From CBFHND01 sp965657085 (GTDB lineage: Bacteria; Pseudomonadota; Alphaproteobacteria; Rhodobacterales; Rhodobacteraceae): 64,000 nucleotides of DNA. A program made the position numbers and the translations under genes. Below, piece after piece: positions 23,748 through 32,622 of this stretch. A model generated the notes under the pieces. That model was not told the origin of the DNA and made no database searches. It was given only the letters and a program-made list of their open reading frames with translations. Positions within the stretch are counted from its first letter, which is position 1; the number at the start of each line of letters is the position of its first letter. The stretch is taken from the NCBI GenBank assembly GCA_965657085.1, contig CBFHND010000002.1:200811-264810 (forward strand), given 5' to 3'.

Positions 23748-24344
23748 ATGGGACGCGGTGGCGCTTCCAAAGATCGCTCGGACGGTCCTGAACGCAAATG
23801 CATTGCCACGGGCGAAGTGCAGCCGAAATATGGGCTCATTCGTTTCGTGGTAGGGCCCGATGCGCAGATTGTGCCCGATATCGCGGGCAAATTGCCGGGG
23901 CGTGGGATCTATGTGGCGGCGGACCGGGATGCGCTGGACGCGGCTGTGAAGAAAAAGCTGTTTTCGCGCGGCGCCAAGATGCAAGTGACTGTGCCGGATG
24001 ATCTGGTTGATCAGGTCGAGGCACAGATTGCCCGCCGCGTTGTCGACTTGATTGCGTTGTCGCGCAAGTCCGGTCGGGCCGTGGCGGGATATGAAAAGGT
24101 CAAAACCTGGCTTCAGACGGAAGAGGCCGAGGTTCTGATCCAGGCCGTAGACGGATCGACTCGCGGCAAATCGAAACTGAGCACGCCGCACTATGGCAGC
24201 TATATCGGATGGCTGACTGCGGATGAATTGGGTTTGGCATTCGGACGCCAAACTGTGATACATGGGGCGCTGGCCTCTGGTGGACTCACGCAACGTGTTG
24301 TAGAGGAAGCCCAAAGGCTGAAGGGCGTACGCGCCAAAGCATAG
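23748..24344 (+). CDS. ylxR: YlxR-family RNA-binding protein (DUF448), alphaproteobacterial long form
   Basis: Nucleic-acid-binding protein encoded between nusA and infB in many bacteria. The N-terminal DUF448 domain shows ERKCIATGE and LPGRGIYV, the family's conserved basic and glycine positions. At 198 residues it is longer than the roughly 90-residue Bacillus YlxR; the C-terminal part (about 95-190) resembles an L7Ae-like RNA-binding fold with IALSRKSGRAVAGYEKV. Its exact role is unclear. Confidence 0.88.
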   Translation: MGRGGASKDRSDGPERKCIATGEVQPKYGLIRFVVGPDAQIVPDIAGKLPGRGIYVAADRDALDAAVKKKLFSRGAKMQVTVPDDLVDQVEAQIARRVVDLIALSRKSGRAVAGYEKVKTWLQTEEAEVLIQAVDGSTRGKSKLSTPHYGSYIGWLTADELGLAFGRQTVIHGALASGGLTQRVVEEAQRLKGVRAKA

Positions 24345-24379
24345 GTGGCAGCGGCCATCTGGAAGGATAGACGAGCTTT

Positions 24380-26848
24380 ATGAGCGATACTGACGGTAAG
24401 AAAACATTGGGTCTGCGCGGTGGCGCGCGTCCGGGCAACGTGAAACAGAGTTTCAGCCACGGGCGTACCAAGAATGTCGTCGTTGAGACCAAGCGCAAGC
24501 GCGTTGTGGTTCCCAAACCGGGTGCGGCCAAAGGCGCCGGCGGAACTACGCCGTCGGGTGATCCTGCGCGCCGTCCTGCCGGTATTTCAGATGCTGAAAT
24601 GGATCGCCGTCTGAAGGCCGTGCAAGCGGCCAAGGCGCGCGAGGCTGAAGAATCCGCGGCACGCGAAGCCGAGGAGAAAGCCCGCGCCGAAGAGCGTGAA
24701 CGCCGCCGTGCCGAGGCCGAGGCCAAGGAACGCGAAGAGAAAGAGCGTGAGGACAACCTCAAGGCCAAGGCAGAAGAAGAGCAGCGCAAGATCGCTGAAG
24801 CCGAAGCTGCGGCGCAAGCAGCAGCGGCTGCCCCTGCAGAGGCCCCGCGCGCCGCGCCGAACAGAACGGCGGCGCCTTCTGCCACTCCGCGCAAGCAAGA
24901 GCGTGAACAACAGCAGCGCCCCAGCCGAGGCCGCGGCGACGATGGTCGTCGTTCGGGCAAGCTGACGTTGAGCCAGGCAACCGGTGGCGCAGATGGCAAC
25001 CGTCATCGTTCCATGGCAGCGATGAAGCGCAAACAGGAACGTGCCCGTCAAAAAGCGATGGGTGGTTCGGTTGAGCGTGAAAAGGTCATGCGCACGGTGA
25101 ACCTGCCCGAGGCGATTGTTGTGTCCGAATTGGCCAACCGCATGTCCGAGCGAGTCGGCGACGTTGTCAAATCGCTGATGCAGATGGGCATGATGGTCAC
25201 GCAGAACCAGACGATTGATGCCGATACCGCAGAACTGATCATCGAAGAATTTGGCCACACTGTGAACCGGGTGTCCGATGCTGACGTCGAACAGGTTATC
25301 AACGAATTTGAGGACAAGGATGAGGACCTGAAACCGCGTCCGCCTGTCATCACCATCATGGGCCACGTTGACCACGGCAAGACATCGCTGCTCGATGCCA
25401 TTCGTGATGCCAAGGTTGTATCCGGCGAAGCGGGCGGGATCACGCAGCACATTGGTGCCTATCAGGTGACGACCGACAACGGCGCGGTTCTGAGCTTCCT
25501 TGATACCCCCGGCCACGCGGCGTTCACGTCGATGCGGTCGCGCGGTGCGCAAGTGACGGACATCGTTGTTCTGGTCGTGGCTGCGGATGATGCGGTGATG
25601 CCGCAGACCATCGAAGCCATCAACCACGCCAAGGCGGCCGAAGTGCCGATGATCGTGGCGATCAATAAGGTCGACAAGCCTGATGCAAACCCGGACAAGG
25701 TGCGCACCGATTTGTTGCAGCACGAAGTGATCGTCGAAAAGATGTCCGGCGAAGTGCAGGATGTCGAAGTCAGCGCGATCACTGGTCAGGGTCTGGATGA
25801 ACTCCTCGAAGCCATCGCCCTTCAGTCTGAAATCCTTGAACTCAAGGCGAACCCGGATCGCGCCGCCCAAGGTGCCGTGATCGAAGCGCAGCTTGATGTG
25901 GGACGTGGACCTGTTGCGACGGTTCTGGTTCAGAACGGTACGCTGCGTCAGGGCGATATCTTTGTTGTCGGCGAGCAGTACGGTAAAGTCCGCGCGCTTA
26001 TCAACGACAAGGGTGAGCGCGTGAAAGAAGCTGGCCCATCGGTGCCAGTCGAGGTTCTGGGCCTGAACGGCACACCCGAAGCAGGCGACGTTCTGAACGT
26101 GACCGAAACCGAAGCACAGGCGCGCGAGATTGCCGAGTACCGCGAAAAAGCGGCCAAGGACAAACGCGCCGCTGCCGGTGCTGCCACTACGCTGGAACAG
26201 CTGATGGCAAACGCCAAGGCGGACGAGAATGTCAGCGAGCTGCCCATTCTGGTCAAAGCGGACGTGCAAGGTTCCGCCGAAGCGATCGTTCAGGCGATGG
26301 AGAAGATCGGCAACGACGAAGTGCGCGTGCGCGTGCTGCACTCGGGTGTTGGCGCCATCACCGAAACGGACGTCGGTCTGGCAGAAGCCAGCGGCGCGCC
26401 GATCATGGGCTTTAACGTGCGGGCCAACGCATCTGCGCGGAACACGGCCAACCAGAAGGGCGTGGAAATCCGGTACTATTCGGTGATCTATGACCTCGTG
26501 GATGATGTGAAAGCAGCCGCGAGCGGCTTGCTCAGTGCAGAAGTGAAGGAAAACTTCATTGGCTACGCGAACATCAAAGAGGTGTTCAAAGTTACTGGCG
26601 TCGGCAAAGTTGCTGGTTGTCTGGTGACCGAAGGCGTCGCGCGCCGGAGTGCTGGAGTGCGTCTGCTGCGTGACAACGTCGTGATCCACGAAGGGACGCT
26701 GAAAACGCTCAAGCGCTTCAAAGACGAAGTGGCCGAGGTGCAGTCGGGTCAGGAGTGCGGCATGGCGTTCGAGAACTACGACGACATTCGCCCGGACGAT
26801 GTCATCGAGATCTTTGAGCGCGAAGAAATCACACGCACACTCGATTGA
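24380..26848 (+). CDS. infB: Translation initiation factor IF-2
   Basis: GTPase that recruits initiator tRNA and promotes subunit joining. The 822-residue product begins with the IF2 N-terminal motif (KKTLGLRGG), then a long Ala/Glu/Arg-rich coiled coil (about 70-190), an IF2_N domain, and a G domain with G1 GHVDHGKT near 328-335, DTPGH, and NKVDKPDANP. Domains II, III and IV follow, ending EREEITRTL. GGAAGG lies upstream of the ATG. A strong terminator follows, closing the operon. Confidence 0.97.
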   Translation: MSDTDGKKTLGLRGGARPGNVKQSFSHGRTKNVVVETKRKRVVVPKPGAAKGAGGTTPSGDPARRPAGISDAEMDRRLKAVQAAKAREAEESAAREAEEKARAEERERRRAEAEAKEREEKEREDNLKAKAEEEQRKIAEAEAAAQAAAAAPAEAPRAAPNRTAAPSATPRKQEREQQQRPSRGRGDDGRRSGKLTLSQATGGADGNRHRSMAAMKRKQERARQKAMGGSVEREKVMRTVNLPEAIVVSELANRMSERVGDVVKSLMQMGMMVTQNQTIDADTAELIIEEFGHTVNRVSDADVEQVINEFEDKDEDLKPRPPVITIMGHVDHGKTSLLDAIRDAKVVSGEAGGITQHIGAYQVTTDNGAVLSFLDTPGHAAFTSMRSRGAQVTDIVVLVVAADDAVMPQTIEAINHAKAAEVPMIVAINKVDKPDANPDKVRTDLLQHEVIVEKMSGEVQDVEVSAITGQGLDELLEAIALQSEILELKANPDRAAQGAVIEAQLDVGRGPVATVLVQNGTLRQGDIFVVGEQYGKVRALINDKGERVKEAGPSVPVEVLGLNGTPEAGDVLNVTETEAQAREIAEYREKAAKDKRAAAGAATTLEQLMANAKADENVSELPILVKADVQGSAEAIVQAMEKIGNDEVRVRVLHSGVGAITETDVGLAEASGAPIMGFNVRANASARNTANQKGVEIRYYSVIYDLVDDVKAAASGLLSAEVKENFIGYANIKEVFKVTGVGKVAGCLVTEGVARRSAGVRLLRDNVVIHEGTLKTLKRFKDEVAEVQSGQECGMAFENYDDIRPDDVIEIFEREEITRTLD

Positions 26849-26871
26849 TCAAAAAGATCATGAAACACGAC

Positions 26872-26899
26872 AAAAGGACGGCTTCGCGCCGTCCTTTTT
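26872..26899 (+). terminator. Intrinsic terminator after infB
   Basis: AAAAGGACGGC pairs with GCCGTCCTTTT over 11 bp around TTCGC, extending into a T-run. The reverse strand also shows a T-rich tail, so it can terminate the 44-codon gene facing it. Confidence 0.92.
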
Positions 26900-26916
26900 C
26901 ATTTCGAGCGCACGGA

Positions 26917-27051
26917 TCAGGCGGCTTTGGTCACCGGTGTTCCGGAAAAGATCGTGCCATCCACATTTACACTGATCCGACCGTCGGGAAGCATCTTTAC
27001 GAATGTTCCCTGTACCAAGACGCAACTGCCCAAGATAATGGTTCGCAGCAT
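26917..27051 (-). CDS. Small protein of 44 residues, unknown function
   Basis: A 44-codon frame on the minus strand, starting MLRTIILGSC and ending VTKAA. A textbook GGGGAGGA ribosome site lies six bases before the ATG, and the shared infB terminator lies just beyond its stop. The composition is that of a folded small protein rather than a membrane span: a hydrophobic N-terminal strand, a PDGRISV turn, and a further strand GTIFSGTPV. No domain was recognised. It may be a conserved alphaproteobacterial small protein, which only a homology search could show. Confidence 0.6.
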   Translation of the reverse strand: MLRTIILGSCVLVQGTFVKMLPDGRISVNVDGTIFSGTPVTKAA

Positions 27052-27173
27052 GTCATTTCCTCCCCAAAAGAAATACACACTCGCAAGTAATCAGAAGTTG
27101 GTTAACAAGTCACAAAGAAAATTGGGAAAACACGCAATATTCTTTCGATTGTTCGGATTCCGTAAACAATCAG

Positions 27174-27572
27174 CTATAGCCAATCCCGCAAGATCGGGAT
27201 GAGGGGTACATCCGCTTCGGGCATGGGATAGTTGCGCAGATCGTTGGCGCGTACCCATTTAAGCTGTTGATTTTCCTTTGAAACCGGAGTGCCTTCCCAT
27301 TTTCGGCAGGCATAAAGCGGCATCAAAAGGTGGAAGTCGGCGTAGGCATGGCTGGCGAATGTCAGCGGAGCGAGGCAACTTTGCCAGGTCTCGATCCCCA
27401 GCTCTTCTTCCAACTCCCGGATCAAGGCCGCCTCGGGCGTTTCTCCGGCTTCGACTTTGCCGCCGGGAAACTCCCACAGCCCGGCCATTGATTTGCCTTC
27501 GGGACGTTGGGCAAGCAAAACCCGCCCGTCGACGTCAATCAGTGCAACGGCAGAGACCAGAACAACCTTCAA
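27174..27572 (-). CDS. mutT: MutT-type 8-oxo-dGTP diphosphatase
   Basis: Sanitises oxidised nucleotides to prevent A:T to C:G changes. The 132-residue product has a canonical Nudix box (GGKVEAGE, RELEEELGI) near 35-57 and the MutT-like QRPEGKSMAGLWEFPGG lead-in. Homology begins exactly at a TTG codon whose last bases form the TGA of argJ (TTGA), so TTG is taken as the start and translation is coupled. The longer frame upstream lies within argJ and is spurious. Confidence 0.88.
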   Translation of the reverse strand: MKVVLVSAVALIDVDGRVLLAQRPEGKSMAGLWEFPGGKVEAGETPEAALIRELEEELGIETWQSCLAPLTFASHAYADFHLLMPLYACRKWEGTPVSKENQQLKWVRANDLRNYPMPEADVPLIPILRDWL

Positions 27573-28795
27573 GACCGATAGTCCGCGTTGATATCGATGT
27601 AAGCGTGGGTCAAGTCGCAGGTCCAAACCGTGGCCTTTCCGGTACCCAGCCCAAGGTCGACCGCAACTACGATCTCGTCGCGTTTCATGTAAGTCGCAGC
27701 CTCGTCTTCTTCGTAGCCGGGGCTGACCCATCCGTTTTCTGCCACAAGGACATCGCCAAACCGAATGGTCAATTTGTCCCGGTCCGCCGCTGCGCCAGAT
27801 TTTCCAATCGCCATCACGACGCGGCCCCAGTTCGGATCCTCGCCAGCAATGGCGGTCTTAACCAAGGGTGAATTGGCAATCGCCATGGCATGTGTTTTCG
27901 CGTCTGTATCCGACGCTGCGCCTGTCACGGCGACTTCGACGAACTTTGTTGCGCCTTCACCGTCACGCACGACCTGATGCGCCAAATCAAGCATCAGCGC
28001 GTGAACGGCCGATGCAAAATCATCATTCCCGGCAACTTCGATCCCCGACGCCCCGGTCGCTGCCATGATAAGCGTGTCCGATGTCGACGTGTCGCTGTCA
28101 ACGGTGATGCAGTTGAAGGTGTCGGCGTTGTGCTCCGATAGCAAAGCCTGAAGGTTTGTCTGGTCGATCTTGGCGTCGGTAAAGATATAGACCAACATCG
28201 TGGCCATATCCGGGGCAATCATGCCTGACCCCTTGGCGATGCCCGCGATGGTGACCCGGCCACTAGGCGTATCCACCGTCCGTGCCGATCCTTTCGCATA
28301 GGTGTCGGTAGTCATGATCGCCTGTGCTGCATCCTCGATACCAGTGGCCGATAGCGTCCCGCAAAGCGTATCCAGTTTTTCGGTAATGCGGTCGTCCGGC
28401 AGCGCCTCTCCGATTACGCCTGTAGAACTGGTGAAGACCCGAGACGGTGGAACATCACAGGACCTGGCGACGGCGGCACATATTCGATCTACCGCGTCCT
28501 TACCGCCCCTGCCGGTAAACGCATTTGCATTGCCGGAGTTCACGAGGATGGCGGCACCCTCTGATCCGGCCATCCCAATCTTGGCCTGACAATCCAGAAC
28601 CGCGGCGGAGCGTGTCGCACTTTTGGTGAACACACCCGCGATGGCGGTGCCGGGTGCCAGATGCGCAAGCATGACATCGGTGCGCCCGGAATAGCGCACG
28701 CCTGCCGCAACGGTCGCAAACGTGACCCCGTCCACAACGGGGAGGTCAGGGAAGCGCGCCGGAGCGAGTGGCGAAACAGCGAGAGTATTGGCCAT
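27569..28795 (-). CDS. argJ: Bifunctional glutamate N-acetyltransferase / amino-acid acetyltransferase ArgJ
   Basis: Transfers acetyl groups from N-acetylornithine to glutamate in the cyclic arginine pathway, and may also make N-acetylglutamate from acetyl-CoA. The 408-residue precursor is self-cleaved in the motif GMIAPDMATML; the nucleophilic Thr is at 199. SSTGVIGE (123-130) forms the oxyanion region and NSGNANAFTG (86-95) is another hallmark. It starts 3 bases after the PPIase stop with no strong ribosome site, so it depends on coupling. Confidence 0.95.
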   Translation of the reverse strand: MANTLAVSPLAPARFPDLPVVDGVTFATVAAGVRYSGRTDVMLAHLAPGTAIAGVFTKSATRSAAVLDCQAKIGMAGSEGAAILVNSGNANAFTGRGGKDAVDRICAAVARSCDVPPSRVFTSSTGVIGEALPDDRITEKLDTLCGTLSATGIEDAAQAIMTTDTYAKGSARTVDTPSGRVTIAGIAKGSGMIAPDMATMLVYIFTDAKIDQTNLQALLSEHNADTFNCITVDSDTSTSDTLIMAATGASGIEVAGNDDFASAVHALMLDLAHQVVRDGEGATKFVEVAVTGAASDTDAKTHAMAIANSPLVKTAIAGEDPNWGRVVMAIGKSGAAADRDKLTIRFGDVLVAENGWVSPGYEEDEAATYMKRDEIVVAVDLGLGTGKATVWTCDLTHAYIDINADYRS

Positions 28796-28798
28796 GGA

Positions 28799-29647
28799 TC
28801 AGTCGATCAGATCCAATTGTTCCAAAACCGCTGGGTCCACACCTTCGGACGCGCTGCGATCCACGTCTGCGTTTGCGGTCAGTTGTTCGACCGCTGCATC
28901 GACAGCGGCACGGCGCACTTCCTGCTCAAGATCCGCGCGCACATCATCCAGTTGTGGCACTTCCTGCTTTCGTGTTTCGTTCAGTTTGATGACGTGCCAG
29001 CCAAATTGGGTCTGAACCGGCGCCGAGACCGCGCCGACTTCCAGTGCGATGACCGCAGCTTCGAAATCCGGGACCATTGCGCCTGTACCAAACCAACCCA
29101 GGGAACCACCGCCGGGGCCAGAGGGGCCAGTAGATTTTTCTCGGGCAGTGGCCGCGAAATCCGCGCCTGCTTCGAGATCCGCAACAATGGTCTGCGCTTC
29201 TTCTTCGGTTTCAACAAGGATGTGCGAGGCGTTGTATTCCTGGGTCGCTTCTGCATTGGCATAACGCTCTTCGTAGGCGGCTTGCAGGCTTTCTGCGGTA
29301 ACGGCCGTTTCGAGGATCGCTTCGACCGCTTCGCCTGCGATCAAGGACCGTTCTTCGTTATCAAGGGACAGGCCTACGCGCGCGGGAAGGTCACCGTCAA
29401 AGGATTGCTGCAAAGCCGTCTGCTGTACCAGCTGATCAAGGATACCCTCGAAAAGCACTTCGTTCGGCAGCTGTTGATATTGTTCCGGAAGAGTCGCCTT
29501 GGCCACCAGCATATGGCCCAGGGTGATCTCAACGCCATTGACGGTGGCCATCACCGTGTTTGCACTTGGGGCCTCCTCGGCTATGGCGGGCAAGGACATC
29601 GATACGGCGACGGCGAAGGCAGGCAGAAAAGTGAAGCTTTTGAGCAT
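28799..29647 (-). CDS. Periplasmic peptidyl-prolyl cis-trans isomerase, parvulin (PpiC) type
   Basis: Exported foldase of 282 residues. The signal peptide ends at PAIAEE (about 22). An N-terminal chaperone-like helical region is followed by a parvulin domain (about 135-230) with ASHILVETEEEA, the GPGGGSLGWFGTGAMVPDFE block and QFGWHVIKL. Such proteins assist outer-membrane or secreted protein folding. AAGGA supports the Met at 29647. It is divergent from secA, which fits a secretion theme, and leads a PPIase-argJ-mutT string. Confidence 0.9.
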   Translation of the reverse strand: MLKSFTFLPAFAVAVSMSLPAIAEEAPSANTVMATVNGVEITLGHMLVAKATLPEQYQQLPNEVLFEGILDQLVQQTALQQSFDGDLPARVGLSLDNEERSLIAGEAVEAILETAVTAESLQAAYEERYANAEATQEYNASHILVETEEEAQTIVADLEAGADFAATAREKSTGPSGPGGGSLGWFGTGAMVPDFEAAVIALEVGAVSAPVQTQFGWHVIKLNETRKQEVPQLDDVRADLEQEVRRAAVDAAVEQLTANADVDRSASEGVDPAVLEQLDLID

Positions 29648-29685
29648 TGATTTATCCTTGAATAGACCCTTGAAGGGCCATGACA

Positions 29686-29714
29686 TTGACACGGTTTCAC
29701 GTGACCCTTACATC
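29686..29714 (+). promoter_or_regulatory. Candidate secA promoter (TTGACA-17-TACATC)
   Basis: Consensus TTGACA (29686-29691), exactly 17 bp, then TACATC (29709-29714). The predicted start leaves a leader of about 100 bases before the secA ATG. Confidence 0.65.
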
Positions 29715-29820
29715 GCCCTATGGGCGCGGCCCGGGTCGGCTTACCCATGTATCTATGGGCTGCGCGAGACCCCGGCAAGCAGTTGCTGCGCAACACGACA
29801 TAAGATCGGCTGGAGAACGC

Positions 29821-32517
29821 ATGCTGGGTTTCGGAACACTTACCAAAAAAGTCTTTGGTACCCCCAATGATCGCAAGATCAAAGTGGTGCGCCCGCTGGT
29901 CGAAAAGATCAATGCGCTGGAGCCAGAATTCGAGGCGCTTTCAGACGAGGGCCTGAAGGACAAGACCGAAGCGCTGGCCAAACGGGCCATGGGCGGCGAG
30001 AGCCTTGATGATCTGTTGCCCGAGGCCTTTGCCAACTGTCGCGAAGCCGCAAAACGTGCGCTGGGTTTGCGCGCCTTCGATACGCAGTTGATGGGCGGCA
30101 TTTTCCTGCATCAGGGCAATATCGCCGAGCAAAAGACCGGCGAAGGCAAAACCCTGACTGCCACATTTGCCGCCTACCTGAATGCACTGACGGGCAAGGG
30201 TGTGCATATCGTTACCGTCAACGAATACCTGGCCAAGCGGGATGCCGACTGGATGGGCAAGGTTTATGCGATGTTGGGCATTACCACAGGCGTTGCATCG
30301 GATCAGCCCGATGAGGATGCCAAGCGCGCGGCCTATGCCTGCGACGTTACCTATTCCACCAACAACGAGCTTGGGTTCGACTACCTGCGCGACAACATGA
30401 AATCGGAATTGAACCAGCTTTTGCAGCGCGGTCACAATTTTGCGATTGTAGACGAAGTTGACAGTATTCTGATCGACGAAGCGCGGACGCCACTGATCAT
30501 TTCGGGGCCGTCCTCGGATCGGTCCGAGCTTTATGTCACCATCAACGACCTGATCCCACTGCTGACAGAAGAGCATTATGAGGTCGACGAAAAGACCCGC
30601 AATGTGACCTTCACGGACGAAGGCAACGAATTCCTCGAAGAGCAGCTGCGTGTGCGTGGCCTGATCGAAGAGGGCATGACCCTTTATGATCCGGAATCCA
30701 CCACCATCGTGCATCACGTGAATCAGGGCTTGCGGGCGCATGTTCTGTTCCTGCGCGACAAGGATTACATCGTTCGCAATGGCGAAGTCGTTCTGATCGA
30801 CGAATTCACCGGCCGCATGATGTCTGGTCGCCGTTTGTCCGAAGGCTTGCATCAGGCGATCGAGGCCAAGGAAGGCCTGACCATTCAGCCGGAAAACGTG
30901 ACGCTCGCTTCGGTCACGCTTCAGAACTATTTCCGCCTGTATTCAAAGCTGGCGGGCATGACCGGTACAGCCATGACCGAAGCCGAAGAATTTGGCGAGA
31001 TTTACGGCCTTGGTGTGGTTGAGGTTCCGACGAACCGCGAAATCGCCCGCGAGGACGAAGACGACAAGGTCTATCGAACCGCATCTGAAAAATACAATGC
31101 GATCATCGAGGAAATCAAAGCCGCCAACGAAAAGGGCCAACCGGTTCTGGTTGGCACCACTTCGATCGAAAAGTCCGAGATGTTCAGCAACATGCTCAAG
31201 GAGGTCGGCGTTCCCCATAACGTGCTGAACGCCCGCCATCACGAGCAAGAGGCCCAGATCATCGCTGATGCGGGCAAATACGGCGCTGTTACCATCGCAA
31301 CCAACATGGCCGGGCGCGGCACAGACATTCAGTTGGGCGGTAACGTCGAACTGAAGGTGTTGGAAGCGCTGGACGCAGACCCCGACGCCGATCCCGAGAA
31401 AATTCGCGCCTCCGTCGAAGCGGAACATGAAGATGAAAAGAAACGGGTGCTGGAAGCTGGCGGATTGCTGGTTCTTGCCTCCGAACGCCACGAAAGCCGA
31501 CGTATCGATAACCAGCTGCGCGGCCGTTCGGGGCGTCAGGGCGACCCCGGTCGAACATCGTTCTTCCTGAGCCTCGAAGATGACCTGATGCGCATTTTCG
31601 GATCCGAACGTCTGGACCGTGTTTTGAAATCGCTGGGCATGAAAGAAGGCGAAGCGATTATCCACCCGTGGGTGAACAAATCGTTGGAACGGGCCCAGGC
31701 CAAGGTTGAAGGCCGCAATTTCGACGTTCGCAAGCAACTTCTGAAATTCGATGACGTGATGAACGATCAGCGCAGAGTCGTTTTTGCGCAGCGTCGTGAC
31801 ATCATGGAAGCGGAGGATCTGTCGGAAATCACCTCGGACATGCGCCATCAGGTTATCGATGACCTGATCGACGAATACATGCCGCAAGGCTCCTATGCGG
31901 ATCAGTGGAATACCGAAGGCCTTTATGCTGCTGTTATCGAGTATCTGGGTGTCGACGCGCCGGTGATGGCGTGGGCTGAAGAAGAAGGCGTGGACGACGA
32001 ACAAATCCGCGAGCGCTTGATTGAAGCCACGGACAAGATGATGGCCGAAAAGACCGAGCAATTCGGGTCGGAAAACATGCGGATGATCGAAAAGCAGTTG
32101 TTGCTGCAAACGATCGATACGAAATGGCGCGAGCATCTTTTGACGCTAGAACACCTGCGTTCGGTTGTCGGGTTCCGCGGGTACGCACAGCGCGATCCGT
32201 TGAATGAGTACAAGAATGAGGCCTTCCAGCTTTTTGAAATCATGCTGGACAGTCTGCGTGTGGATGTGACGCAGAAGCTGTCGCAGATCCGGCCCATGAC
32301 GGAAGAAGAGCGTCAGGCATTGGCTGCACAAGTCGAACAGCAACAAGCGGAATTCGAACAGGCGGCGGCGGATACGACACCTGCGCCTTCGGCTGAAGCC
32401 ATTGCAAATGGCTTTGACGAAAACGATCCGACCACATGGGGTGACCCCGGCAGGAACGAACCTTGTCCTTGTGGTTCGGGCAAGAAATTCAAGCATTGCC
32501 ACGGTCGCCTCACCTGA
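29821..32517 (+). CDS. secA: Preprotein translocase ATPase SecA
   Basis: Motor of the Sec export pathway at the inner membrane. The 898-residue protein has Walker A GEGKT (near 106-112), the DEAD-like Walker B DEVDSILIDEARTPL, the preprotein cross-linking domain, the second nucleotide-binding fold (TNMAGRGTDI, GRSGRQGDPG), and the helical scaffold. The C-terminal zinc tail CPCGSGKKFKHCHG binds SecB and the membrane. GGAGAA fixes the ATG at 29821; the upstream open frame is leader sequence. Confidence 0.98.
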   Translation: MLGFGTLTKKVFGTPNDRKIKVVRPLVEKINALEPEFEALSDEGLKDKTEALAKRAMGGESLDDLLPEAFANCREAAKRALGLRAFDTQLMGGIFLHQGNIAEQKTGEGKTLTATFAAYLNALTGKGVHIVTVNEYLAKRDADWMGKVYAMLGITTGVASDQPDEDAKRAAYACDVTYSTNNELGFDYLRDNMKSELNQLLQRGHNFAIVDEVDSILIDEARTPLIISGPSSDRSELYVTINDLIPLLTEEHYEVDEKTRNVTFTDEGNEFLEEQLRVRGLIEEGMTLYDPESTTIVHHVNQGLRAHVLFLRDKDYIVRNGEVVLIDEFTGRMMSGRRLSEGLHQAIEAKEGLTIQPENVTLASVTLQNYFRLYSKLAGMTGTAMTEAEEFGEIYGLGVVEVPTNREIAREDEDDKVYRTASEKYNAIIEEIKAANEKGQPVLVGTTSIEKSEMFSNMLKEVGVPHNVLNARHHEQEAQIIADAGKYGAVTIATNMAGRGTDIQLGGNVELKVLEALDADPDADPEKIRASVEAEHEDEKKRVLEAGGLLVLASERHESRRIDNQLRGRSGRQGDPGRTSFFLSLEDDLMRIFGSERLDRVLKSLGMKEGEAIIHPWVNKSLERAQAKVEGRNFDVRKQLLKFDDVMNDQRRVVFAQRRDIMEAEDLSEITSDMRHQVIDDLIDEYMPQGSYADQWNTEGLYAAVIEYLGVDAPVMAWAEEEGVDDEQIRERLIEATDKMMAEKTEQFGSENMRMIEKQLLLQTIDTKWREHLLTLEHLRSVVGFRGYAQRDPLNEYKNEAFQLFEIMLDSLRVDVTQKLSQIRPMTEEERQALAAQVEQQQAEFEQAAADTTPAPSAEAIANGFDENDPTTWGDPGRNEPCPCGSGKKFKHCHGRLT

Positions 32518-32553
32518 TCAATCCGTCACATTCGTGCCTCAATGACTCCTTGA

Positions 32554-32577
32554 GCGGGTCACATCTCGGCCCGTTTT
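32554..32577 (+). terminator. Weak terminator-like hairpin after secA
   Basis: GCGGGT (32554-32559) can pair with GCCCGT (32569-32574), including two G-U pairs, over a 9-base loop, followed by four T. Weak, but correctly placed. Confidence 0.35.
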
Positions 32578-32622
32578 AAGTGCCATCCTTGCCTCGAACC
32601 CTTGTGGGAAAGGTGAGCGAAA

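Noticed and set aside
21764..23890. 708-codon open frame opposite rimP-nusA-ylxR
   Set aside because: Crosses three certain genes on the other strand; a codon-bias artefact.
24587..26689. 700-codon open frame opposite infB
   Set aside because: Antisense shadow of infB; low-complexity and without domain features.
26845..27090. 81-codon plus-strand frame after infB
   Set aside because: Runs through the infB terminator and is antisense to the better-supported 44-codon gene.
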